The notes beneath the pieces are model-generated. The model worked only from the letters and a program-made list of their open reading frames with translations. It was not told where the DNA came from and made no database searches. The position numbers were made by a program, and so were the translations under genes. Below, one piece after another: positions 23,978-32,970 of a DNA stretch of 64,000 bases. The stretch's first letter is position 1. Every line of letters begins with the position of its first letter. The stretch lies in NCBI GenBank assembly GCA_023213315.1, contig JAKCPI010004484.1, positions 21,202 through 85,201 of the forward strand, given 5' to 3'. This DNA comes from Euborellia annulipes. Taxonomy: Eukaryota; Arthropoda; Insecta; Dermaptera; Anisolabididae.

Positions 23978-24738
23978 TAAAAATCTGGTGTGACTAGCGA
24001 ACAGCACACAACTTTCTCTTACCCTTCAGTATGAGAAAGTTGTGCACCGTGCTGATCACACCAGATTTTTTGTGACGAGAAATTTTAAAAAAACAAGTGG
24101 GGGTTTTTTTTTGGGGGGGCAAACCCCCCCCCCCCCCCGGGGAACCCACCCCCGCTCCCCCCCTTTTCTGCCGTCCTCTTCCCCCCCCCCCCCCCCCCCC
24201 CTAAAAATAAAATTTTTAAAAAAAGGGGGAGGTGAGTTTTTAATATTTTTTATAAAAAAAAAAAAAAGAGATATATTTAGTTTCGCATAGCACCTTAGTT
24301 TCAAACGTGCATTTTAAATGTCGACTGCTTGAAATAAACTATAGTTAATTTAAAAAAAAAAAATTTGGGGAAAATCGAAAAAAACTGAAAAAGTGCATCA
24401 GTAAAGTACTTGTACTTTTTGGCCGATTTTGATTAAAAGCTTATCTTCACGCCCTAGAAAGGAGCCTAACTGATAAATATAAAATTTCAACCTCCTTCAT
24501 GCTTTAAATTGAACCCAGACAGACACACACACACACACACACACACACAGCACACACACACACACCACAGACAGACAGACCATGTCGCGAAAACCACTTT
24601 TTGGATTCAGGGGACCTCAAAACGTGAAGATCCATCAAAATCTCGACATCGAATTTTTGACATGAATCCAATACTTTCTCTCATATAAATATGTATATGT
24701 ATATTAACATATACATATAGGTAAGAGAAAGTAAAAAC
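23978..24738 (+). repeat. Family L copy interrupted by a homopolymer block
   Basis: The 5' hairpin (aatctggtgtgactagcgaa ... gtgctgatcacaccagattt) is clean, and the 3' part has the (AC)n microsatellite, catgtcgcgaaaaccacttt, ggggacctcaaaacgtgaag and the terminal gtaagagaaagtaaa. Between about 24080 and 24266 the expected short link (gtgtcgagatatatttag) is broken by runs of G, C, T and A. Confidence 0.75.
24080..24266. other. Anomalous homopolymer-rich block
   Basis: Consists almost wholly of runs of G, C, T and A (about 18 Cs, then 20 or more Cs, flanked by ttaaaa tracts). Both strands give long open frames only because of the runs. It interrupts family L where other copies are continuous. 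Either an insertion or an assembly or read error. Confidence 0.6.
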
Positions 24739-24841
24739 AGATGCGAGAAAATTATAAATAAAAAGAATATAAATTTTCAAAACATCGCGTTTAATAATTG
24801 CACTAATATTAAAATAGTAAATAGCACATTGAAAATTTATT

Positions 24842-25090
24842 TAGTAGAAAATAAAAGGCCGAGCAGCTATATTTATTTCTTTATTTAAGAACCCACAGCG
24901 ACGTTTCGGTCGACTATGCGACCATCTTCATGGCTAGAGTTCAGTCAACAGAAAACCCTCCTAAGTTCTGACAGAGAGCTTTCTGTGACTGAACCTAGCC
25001 ATGAAGATGGTCGCATAGTCGACCGAAACGTCGCTGTGAGTTCTTAAATAAAGAAATAAATATAGCTGCTCGGCCTTTTATTTTCTACTA
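24842..25090. repeat. Palindrome with hammerhead-like motif in both arms
   Basis: Arms of about 110 bp: tagtagaaaataaaaggccg ... atggctag and its inverse ending ggccttttattttctacta. They flank a short centre (~30 bp). Each arm carries gaagatgg, tcgcatagtcga, ccgaaacgtcgctgtg, so the unit is duplicated head to head. Confidence 0.9.
24997..25035 (+). ncRNA. Hammerhead-like motif (right palindrome arm)
   Basis: TAGC, then c-a-tgaaga (core with one extra base), stem GGTCG..CGACC, gaaacgtc, GCTG. TAGC/GCTG can form a short stem I and GGTCG/CGACC is a perfect stem II. The mirror copy is at 24897-24935 on the minus strand. Confidence 0.4.
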
Positions 25091-25099
25091 CATATTGAT

Positions 25100-25978
25100 T
25101 CAGCTATTCACCTCGCTGACATGAAAATTTATTATTACTAGGTTTAGAGACTAATTACTTTTTCTTTACCTATATATGCAATAGAAATTAGAAAGTATTG
25201 CGATTATGTTAAAAATTCGATGTCGAGATTTTGTTTTTCTCTTCAAATAAATATGTTTGGGTCACAAAAATGTAGTGTTAAGAAAATATCTTATAGCCTA
25301 TTTTAGCATTTTTCCGCAATAACTTTCATTTCTCGGGACGAGAAGCGATACATAGCATAAATAGCGAGACCTTTACCTCTTTCATAGATCAGTGGAATAT
25401 TCTGATAAAATATTTCGGGAGAAGAAATCGATTGCTCTATAGGTATATTACATTAGATAAACGTGACGAGGGCCCCCCCACCCCCTTTGCGAGAGAGAAT
25501 AGACTCATCTCCACCATTATTGCCTCTGTCAGATATCGTTTGTTCAGGTTGCTTGCAACAGAGGAGATAATTGCCTGCCTCACCGTGATGCGTAAATAGT
25601 ACGCTCAAGATCTACGTCTCACCTTTGGGACAAATATTTAGGGTGTGCCTGTTTTTAGTGTTTTTAGCCTGTGTTTAGTGGATCCTAATTACTAATGTGT
25701 ATGTTTAAAAAAATCTCTCTCTTGCCTAAATTAAAAAAAAAAAAAAAATACAAGCATCGCTCAGTCTCCAGGTACTTTTTTTTTTGATTAAACAGAATAA
25801 ATAAATAAATATTTATTTTTTCTTTAATTGAACATATATTTAAAAATTATAGACCACTAAATTTAAATTTTAGCAAATATTATTTTTCCCACAATTTCTT
25901 TTTTTATTGCATCAAAAATCGAGCTTGAATTAAAAGAGAAAATTTAGTATTATGGGTTAATAAATATAATTCGTTTTA
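25100..25978. other. Non-coding stretch
   Basis: 25160-25240 has a minus-strand family L scrap (gaaagtattgcgattatgtt, aaaattcgatgtcgagattt). 25450-25620 is a unique higher-complexity patch (ctcatctccaccattattgc). It would be the intron downstream of the exon at 25980 on the minus strand. Confidence 0.4.
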
Positions 25979-25979
25979 C

Positions 25980-26069
25980 CTGTGATGGAGAGTGCGAAGA
26001 AGACGAGTAGGAGCATCCCTGCTAGATGTGTAGGTGGATGTCGCGCCGGTGACTTCATCGCTCTTTTCT
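25980..26069 (-). CDS. Candidate 5' coding exon with signal peptide, secreted or membrane protein
   Basis: On the minus strand a strong acceptor (polypyrimidine tract, then cccattgcag) opens the exon at 26069. After 11 bases comes ATG (26058-26056), then 26 codons and one base before a good donor (ACAG|gtaaaac). The peptide starts MKSPARHPPTHLAG and continues MLLLVFFALSIT. A basic, polar n-region, a hydrophobic core and small residues near the exon end form a typical signal peptide, so the product is probably secreted or a type I membrane protein; the mature part would lie further left. The exon is more G+C-rich than its flanks. The product is unknown. A second in-frame ATG at codon 15 directly precedes the hydrophobic core and could be an alternative start. 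No downstream exon was recognised. Confidence 0.5.
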
Positions 26070-26171
26070 CTGCAATGGGCAGGAAGAAAAAAAAACACTT
26101 GTTATATGTTAGATGTAGATTTCCACTGAGAGTCACAAATACAACAGTTATTTGAATGTACAAATGCAACA

Positions 26172-26345
26172 ATGAGAAAAGATGAGAAGAGAGCTCGCGT
26201 AAATTTCAACGTGAATACAACGCACGCCGCGTTCGGCGTCCGACTGCTGCCGCCGCGCCCCATCTACGCACGCCAAGTCCCAGTGGACGCATTCTGCGCA
26301 CGCGTAATGTGCACGCCTCAGCCCACCCCTGCCCGAAAAAAAGAA
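26172..26345 (-). promoter_or_regulatory. CpG-rich block upstream of signal-peptide exon
   Basis: A sharply G+C- and CpG-rich island (cgccgcgttcggcgtccgac, gccgccgcgcccc, gcgcacgcgtaatgtgcacg) in A/T-rich DNA, about 100 bp upstream of the exon at 25980-26069 on the minus strand. It may be the promoter and 5' UTR of that gene. No TATA box or clear first donor was identified. Confidence 0.4.
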
Positions 26346-26807
26346 CGTCAGATGACTAAGACAACATGGTTCATCTTCTGCCAATATCTAATTGGCATTG
26401 TCCTAAGTCAATTTATAAAAGGCTCCCTTATTTTTTTTTATTAGTGTCAAGCATCCACCAATGCGTGATTCGCAGCTCAATTATCAAACAATTCAATTAC
26501 AAGTTTGTTTGTTGTTTTAATAAACTGGAGAGATTCAGTCATAGAAGCCTGGAGTCATAGATCATAGAGAATTTGGAGAACCTGGACTCGGTCATTAAAA
26601 TTTCTTCTGGCTCCGGATCCTATTTACGATTATAATTTTAGTTGATGTTTCATGGTACCTTCCATACTAAAGAAATGGACCGTGAGCATTGGTACCACAG
26701 TTACCCAGTTGAGACCAATTTTTGAAGCAGAAATCTTGGACGTTACATCTTTCATTATAGTGATAGTTTTCCACACAAGATTGATTTATTAATATAGAAA
26801 CCACCTC
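26346..26807. other. Non-coding stretch
   Basis: No repeat from the families in this window and no exon-like block was seen. It may hold upstream regulatory sequence of the candidate gene on the minus strand. Confidence 0.35.
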
Positions 26808-26908
26808 TACCCAACCAGTGGCGTCATTTACAACTTTTTCTTGGAGGAGGGGGCAAACATTTTTTTTCTTAAAATTTACTTACAAATAGGTACTCAATTT
26901 TTTTTTTT

Positions 26909-27030
26909 AAACATTCACACTTTTTTCTCATTCACACTCACACACACATTCACACAGTCTTTTCGGCAACATAGGCCATATAAGACTTGACGATAACCGT
27001 TATTTATGAATCTATCTATATTGGGGTCCA
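26909..27030 (-). repeat. SINE-1 copy, 3' half
   Basis: Minus strand: tggaccccaatatagatag, ataacggttatcgtcaagtc, ttatatggcctatgttgccg, aaaagactgtgtgaatgtgt, then gtgagtgtgaatgagaaaaa. Head and body hairpin are missing. Confidence 0.8.
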
Positions 27031-27129
27031 GGGGTCCAGGGGAGGATTAAAGGGGGGGGGGGGCGGTGGGGGCGACGCCCCCCCGAGAAGAAATTCAAAA
27101 AGTTATAAAAACTAGTAATCTAAAGAAAT

Positions 27130-27255
27130 TATGATTTCCGCTCTTTAATTTCAATTGAATTTGTTACCAATCAATTTAAATAAATAGGAAAGGGGTCTAA
27201 ATGGCCATAGATGCCGACAAAGTCCTTAAATAAAATTACAAAAAAAAAAACCGCC
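27130..27255 (+). repeat. SINE-2 copy, 3' half
   Basis: tttcaattgaatttgttacc, aatcaatttaaataaatagg, ggtctaaatggccatagatg, ccgacaaagtccttaaataa, then an A-run. The hairpin module lies at about 27194-27222. Confidence 0.75.
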
Positions 27256-27589
27256 CCCCCCCCCCGACAAAATTGCATTAATCCGAACCCTTCGCGGGTA
27301 GGCACGCCACCAACTACACCAAGCCCGGGCTTTAGCTTTGGCTAAAAGATATTTAATTTAATTAATTGTTTAATTTTCTACAGTTTATATACTCGTAGAT
27401 ATATTTTGAAATATTTTTTTTAAGTATAATAGGTCTACCTATAAAATTTTATAAAAATCAGAGCCCTTGGGGGAGACAAAATCCCCCTCCCTCCCCCAAA
27501 ATGACGCCAGTGCACCCAACCCAAATGATCTTGAGGGCCACTTTGGAAATGCATCATAACTAAGCGGGCCGTATATAAAAATACTCCCC

Positions 27590-27796
27590 GGCACAATTAA
27601 CCGCCCAACAAATTCTTATAATTTCGAAATTTATATGCTCAAAGTATATCAAATGACGTTTATTCCATCTGTCAAAATAATATTAAATAACGGTAATAAT
27701 TTATTTAATAATTATTATATTACAAAGAAATAAAATTTATTATTAAATTCGGGGTGTCCTCAGAAAATAAAAACTGGGTGGGCGGTTAATTGTGCC
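27590..27796. mobile_element. MITE with ggcacaattaaccgccca termini
   Basis: The left end ggcacaattaaccgcccaac and the right end gggtgggcggttaattgtgc-c are inverted repeats of about 18 bp. The A/T-rich 207-bp body has no frame. No clear target duplication was found and the superfamily is not assigned. Confidence 0.65.
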
Positions 27797-28877
27797 TGTG
27801 AGTAAGTAGCCTATATATTCCCGTATTAGATTTAGACAGACATTTTTTTGAGGTGAAAAAAGTGAAATAAATATATTTTATTAAAGTGTGATGAATTCGT
27901 GGGGGGGGGGGGGAGATATTCAAGGCCACGGATTGGCCACCCTTGATAGAAACAATTTAAAATGCAAATTTATAAATTCAAAAGTTCTCAAACATTTTCC
28001 ATTCTTTAATTAATATCCTCTTAGTAAATAAAATTTTTGTTATTCAGAGTTACTCGTAAAAGATATTAAATTGGAAAACACCCCTAACGACTGCTTACAT
28101 ATTTTTTTTTTTTTAATAAAAAATTAATTTTAACAATAGTGTGTCATAAATCAATGTTTATAGAATGGCAAGATAAGGGTTAATGTTATCTCTCTCTCTC
28201 AAAATACGGCTTCCATCCCTTTTCTTTTCGCTTTTATATTATCTAGGGATGAATTAGGAAGATCATCAAACTTTTTTATAGCTTAAAATTGATGCTCTAT
28301 TATTCAGGAAAATCAATAATAATAACATTATTAAAAGAAAAAATTTCGAATCAAAGAAGGTGATGTCTTCGATTAGTTGCCAGTCGGTTTTTATTTATTA
28401 ATAGAAAGAAATTGATATTATTTCACCAAATTGAACAAGATCCAAATAGGTGCTGCCCACGCCTAGTTTTATTAAAGAATAAATATTTTATCAATAAATT
28501 TATTGTTTTTGTTGAGGGTTTAGCGATAAAAAAGATCCCTTCATAAAACATTTTATCAATCTATTAAAATGATATCTTAGTAAAAAAAAAAAGGTAAATA
28601 TCAAATCAAATGAATGTGAGTAATCAATTTACTAATCAATCACTTTCATTCCCTCATGTCAGATTAATCTAAATATAGGCTTAAGTATTAGAGATTTTGG
28701 CGTTTCACTAACTCACTACACGCCCCATTTAGATTTCGAAATGTCAAAATACACTTCGCGTCAAAATAATAATTACAACGTTGATTATAGATTAATCCTC
28801 TCATAATCTAAGTGAATTTATTAATCCAAATAGCTACGAGTAGTAGAGAATTTATAGCTATCGCTTTCTCTCTAAAT
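27797..28877. other. Non-coding stretch
   Basis: 27900-27952 has a G-run and gccacggattggccaccctt, which looks like the end of another hAT-type element (inverse of aagggtggccaat). No other feature is supported. Confidence 0.35.
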
Positions 28878-28885
28878 CTTTGGAG

Positions 28886-29155
28886 CAGTGGTTTCCATAC
28901 TTTCTTTATGTTACCACGCCTCCCTTAAAAATATTTAATCTTATGACGCCGCCTCCTCCCCTCCCCATTTTATCAAATAATACAATAACAAAAATTTTTA
29001 ATGCTAAAAAATAAAAATTTATATAAAAATATTTTTTTATTTATTCTTATTTATTATTTTATTTATAAAACTAGCAATTTGGAAAATTGGTCTTGGTGGC
29101 TAATTTTCGCGCCTCCCCTTAGACTAGTCCGCGCCTCACAGTTTGGAAAACGCTG
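28886..29155. mobile_element. hAT-type MITE (CAGTGGTTTCCA type)
   Basis: Left end cagtggtttccatactttc and right end, reversed, cagcgttttccaaactgtg. Flanks CTTTGGAG (28878-28885) and CTTTAGAG (29156-29163) match at 7 of 8. 270 bp, A/T interior, gcgcctcccct near the right end. Confidence 0.8.
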
Positions 29156-29323
29156 CTTTAGAGCAATGTTTCTCTTCTCATTTTATAGATCAATGTCTTT
29201 TGTTAAAAATTGTATAAATTAGAAAATTTTTTTAACTTTTTCATTACCATACAAGTTAGAGATACCGAGTCCTCGGTGGCTAGGTCCAAACAAACAAAAT
29301 ACAAATTTAAAGACAATAACAAC

Positions 29324-29773
29324 TAGGAACCGACCGAATATTCGGTTTCGGTTACGGTTTCGGCCAGTTTCGGCCAAAAATCATGGGGCCGTGTCGGTTT
29401 CGGCCTAAAAGTAGCCAAAACTTTTGGCCGGCCGAAACCTGAGTTTGAAAAGATGGGAGGCGCCGGGGGGGGGGGGGGGGGGGGGCCGGGGGGGGGGGGG
29501 GGGGGGGGGGGGTGAGACGCGCATGCAAAAAAAAAAAAAAAAAAGGTTAAATGATTTGCACTTGAGGGAGAAAAAATTTTAGTCTCCCTAAAATAAATGA
29601 TTTTTACGGCAGGGGAAAAAAAATTTCAAAAAAAAAAAAAAAAGGTAAAATGATACAAATTTTTTATAGGAAATACAAGTTTCGGTTTTGGTTACGGTTT
29701 CGACCGAAACTAAGGTTGAGGCCGAATATTCGGTTTCGGTTTCGGCTGAAAATCTTGTTTCGGTCGGACCCTA
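29324..29773. mobile_element. hAT-type MITE (TAGG-ACCGACCGAA family)
   Basis: Left end taggaaccgaccgaatattc identical in start to 14917; right end, reversed, tagggtccgaccgaaac. The flanks are perfect 8-bp duplications ATAACAAC (29316-29323, 29774-29781). It is longer than its sibling because of G-runs (29466-29512) and A-runs. Confidence 0.88.
29463..29515. repeat. Very long G homopolymer tract
   Basis: Two G-runs of more than 20 separated by cc, within the MITE 29324-29773; the sibling at 14917 has no such tract. May be a true expansion able to form G-quadruplexes or a sequencing artefact. Confidence 0.6.
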
Positions 29774-29884
29774 ATAACAACAAACAAAACAAAAATAGAA
29801 AAATATGTCCATTAACAAACAACAAGTTCATACAATTCCATAGAAATAAAAATAAATTTTTTAATAAGACTGTATATTTTTCGT

Positions 29885-30048
29885 TGGTGGACGCTCCATG
29901 GCCCCCGGGAATTGAACCCAAGATCCCCAGCCTATCCTTGTTGGTAGAGGTTGAGGGTCCGGTGGCCTGGTGCAATGGATAGCACACTGATGCCCCGGAA
30001 AGGCTGGAGATTCTAGGTTCAATTCCCGGGGGCCATGGGACGCTTGGC
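29885..30048 (+). repeat. Palindromic repeat with tRNA-like unit
   Basis: The arm gacgctccatggcccccggg ... cccagcctatcc is inverted as ggaaaggctggagattctag ... gggggccatgggacgc. The right half, 29961-30042, reads as tRNA-like: tggtgcaatggatagcac (A-box, perfect D-stem), then aggttcaattcc (B-box) and ggggccatg pairing with the start. The anticodon arm is degenerate. Likely a tRNA-derived SINE in head-to-head arrangement. Confidence 0.55.
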
Positions 30049-30646
30049 TCACAAACAAACAAAAAACATACTCCAAGTATAAATAAAATAAATTTTATCA
30101 TTCAGGACAAGAAACGAATCAAAACATTAGGCGAGTCTCCACTTCAAGGGATGGGACACAGTGAAAATAAAAAAAGATTATTCGAGTCCGATTAGGATTA
30201 TTTTGAGTGGCTCTGAACACATTTTAGAAATAATTCAAGAGGTCTTTGGATGTATTTGTACAAGAAAAGGAAAACAAACTTTTTTTTTGAGCCAGAATAT
30301 TTATTTTATTTTATCGACATTCACTCTAATGTCGTCTCGAAATTCCGGAGAAACATTTGCCCGTGGAAATTATTTTACCTTTTTTTAGGGACACGAAATT
30401 TTTTGGAAATTTTCTCTCACACTGCGGAACATTTGTTGGGAATTATTTTACCTTTTTTTTAGAAAGTCGAAATTTTTGCCGACCTGCAATAAATTTTTCC
30501 ATTTTACCTTCTTTTTTTTTAAATCCCACTATGCCGAAAATTTTTTTTTCCTAATTATAATTGTGTGGGGGCGGGCATAGACGATCGCCTACTCCGCCTA
30601 ATGGATATCCGGCACTGAACATAAGGGTAATTAATTATTTTTTTCG
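30049..30646. other. Non-coding stretch
   Basis: Includes several ttttaccttttttt blocks at 30355-30520 with gaaattttttgg/cgaaatttttgcc links, a loose local repeat. No exon is supported. Confidence 0.35.
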
Positions 30647-30750
30647 GCCCTCGGGGCTTGGTGTAGGGGTTAGCGTGCTAACCACGTATACCAAAAGTGA
30701 GTGTGAATGAGAAAAAAGTGTGTGTTTTTTTTTTAATAAAAAAAAAAAAT
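30647..30750 (+). repeat. SINE-1 with internal deletion
   Basis: The head cggccctcggggcttggtgt, aggggttagcgtgctaacca, cgtataccaaaa jumps directly to gtgagtgtgaatgagaaaaa. B-box, body hairpin and module are missing. Confidence 0.75.
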
Positions 30751-31637
30751 ATTTTTTTCATTCTACCCCCACCAATATTTATATTTCAATCCTTTTATTT
30801 TATAATAGCCTAATTATTTATTTTCCTTTTCTTATTCCAAGCACCTCTTCACGAGCTTGAAAATATTTTTTCTGACTTTGATCTCTGACTTGTTTACTTA
30901 ATAGTTGTTTCTGTTTACTTCTATATTCACTTGAGTTCTCTCTCCTCTCTTCTCTCTCTCCTTCTCTCTCTCATCTCTTTCCTTTTATTCCCACTCTCAA
31001 TCCACTCACTCATATATTCTTTCATTCAGTCACTTGATACACTCACTTTCTTTAATAATATGAATAAATTTGTTTTCAAATTTTCTAAGGATAGTTTTAC
31101 AAAGAGCAAGCAGAAAGCTTTTTTTTTTACATTTTTATTCCTTTTTCTGGCTTGTGGAGAAATTCAAACATAATTAAATTTAACTGTTTTTTATTCATAA
31201 TATGGATTTCTAAAAGCACAAATTTTTTTTCTATATATTTTAGAAGATGCTTTTTGAAAGAGAGAAATGTAAGTGTGGCGTACTAAAATAAATCCCAATA
31301 TCTCTTTTAATCAAGGAGAAATAAAAGGTGTATTCATTTAAATTTATATGAATAACTTGGAAAAGATAACATTCATTTTCCTATATTAGCTATCTTTATT
31401 ATTTCTGCAGGAAGAAATGTATCAATTCCGGTAAAATTGCTTTAATTAAAAGAAGAAAATCTTTATATTATTAATAAATTAATAAAGATGGTATCAGGTC
31501 TAGATTATTTTTCAGAGGGTGGGGGCTAAAAAATTTTAGTAATGGCCTTATTATAATTTTGTTCAATTACATTTATTTAAAGAGTGAACAACGTTTAGGT
31601 AATGTCTTACTAATAGATAGAGTTCAAATTATACATA
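30751..31637. other. Non-coding stretch
   Basis: A pyrimidine-rich ctctct tract lies at 30940-30990. Otherwise A/T-rich; no feature supported. Confidence 0.4.
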
Positions 31638-32126
31638 TTTATAACTAGGGACCGGAATTTTAGGTTCGATTCGACTCGTTTTTAGGTTTTTGAAACTCCT
31701 AAAATAGGTTTTTTTAGGTTATCGCCCAATAAAACGCATTTGGGGGGAAAAAAAGTTTTAATTAATTTTAAATATGTTCAGAAATTTGTAAAAAAATATT
31801 ATTTTAATTATAATTTTTTTTTTTAATTTTAAAAAATATAATTGTAAAATTTTTAAGGGAAAAAAAGATTTATTTAATTTTAAATACCTATGTACAAAAA
31901 TTATTAAAAAGTAAAAAATACAAAAATTACAGGTACTTAAAACATTATATAAGAAAATTAAATAAAAAATTTGATTGTATCTTCAACTATAAAAACAACG
32001 TTTTTAAATATTATAAAAAATTTTAAAACCTGTATATATCATCATATTATCTAAATAGAATACATAGAATAAATAATGTCATCTATGTATCATTATACTG
32101 ACTTAACTCTCTCTCTCACTAGAACT

Positions 32127-32171
32127 GTTCACTGAAGATGGGTGAATAAATTTTACCCGAAACGTCTGAAC
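32127..32171 (+). ncRNA. Hammerhead-like motif, best copy
   Basis: GTTCA (32127-32131), core CTGAAGA (32132-32138), stem GGGT..ACCC, GAAACGTC (32159-32166), then TGAAC (32167-32171). GTTCA/TGAAC form a perfect 5-bp stem I and GGGT/ACCC stem II, in the order needed for a hammerhead. ACGT is self-complementary, so stem III could form only between two copies (dimer). One base (U) lies between the core and stem II, unlike the canonical form. Followed by ggctgcctgcatttcc. Confidence 0.5.
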
Positions 32172-32301
32172 GTTCACAGAGTATCGAGAGTGTTTTTATT
32201 TTGGCTGCCTGCATTTCCATATCCTATTGAAAATTAAATAATTCTGAAAGTACATAAAATGAAATACATAATTCTATAATTTGGCTTGATTGCAATGGAC
32301 A

Positions 32302-32564
32302 CAAGGGCGGATACAGGGGGAGGGGTAAAGGGGGTAATTACCCCCCTGAGATTTGAAAAAAATTACTTTTTTTGAAAAAAAAATTTATTTTTAATGTAAA
32401 ATTTTAAAAATTAATACTTAAAAATTTGTTTTGCATTTATTTTCTGGCAAACAAGTACAGAATGCGCCTTTAAATTTCCGAAATTAAGAAAAAATAGTGT
32501 GCTGTGCGACCAGTCACTCCAGATTACCCCCCCCCCCCGAGAAACACCTCAGGATCCGTCCTTG
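32302..32564 (+). mobile_element. hAT-type MITE (CAAGGGCGGAT family), intact
   Basis: Left end caagggcggatacaggggga; right end, reversed, caaggacggatcctgaggtg. Perfect flanking duplications AATGGACA (32294-32301, 32565-32572). The interior carries gtgctgtgcgaccagtcact, resembling the family L 5' arm. Nested in 31646-32812. Confidence 0.9.
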
Positions 32565-32970
32565 AATGGACAAGAATATATTTTTGTAAATTCTCCATTG
32601 TAAAATTTTTATGATTGTCCCTCAGAAGATGAGTAGATGGGCTCGGTAGGTGAGTTTTCTAATTTAGGTGATTTTAGGTGGCCCGAACCCATTTAGGTTT
32701 TTTAAAATTTGGTTAAACAACTCCAGAACACATAAGTCGAAAAAGTAATTTGTCCATTTCGCGTTTGGAGTCAAGGAAAGAAAAAGGTGAAAACCTAAGA
32801 ATCCTGTCCCTATTTATAACTATATTATATAGGTATTATACAAGAAAATTTTATAATTTTGGAAAACAGAGTGGGTTGAAGCGCCCCCAACCCCGGGCCA
32901 AGGGACTGGATTGTATACTTGGGTTAAAAAATCTTTGAAACTTCCTCTTGTCATTAGTAGATCGTTCATG

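Larger units (their letters stand above)
26816..27512. mobile_element. hAT-type element with two SINEs inside
   Basis: Left end cagtggcgtcatttacaac and right end, reversed, cactggcgtcattttggggg. Flanks TACCCAAC (26808-26815) and CACCCAAC (27513-27520) match at 7 of 8. A minus-strand SINE-1 lies at about 26909-27030 and a plus-strand SINE-2 at about 27130-27255, both later insertions that enlarge the element to 697 bp. Confidence 0.82.
31646..32812. mobile_element. hAT-type element with nested insertions
   Basis: Left end tagggaccggaattttagg and right end, reversed, tagggacaggattcttagg. The flanks are perfect duplications TTTATAAC (31638-31645, 32813-32820). Inside are taggtt-rich ends, a hammerhead-like repeat (about 32110-32225) and an intact MITE (32302-32564). 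No transposase frame. Confidence 0.85.

Noticed and set aside
24042..24304. Two 82-codon frames on opposite strands
   Set aside because: Both are created by homopolymer runs of G, C and A.
29664..30101. 145-codon minus-strand frame
   Set aside because: It runs through the end of a hAT MITE and the tRNA-like palindrome; the translation is just repeat words (RNRNRN, SIPGGHG).
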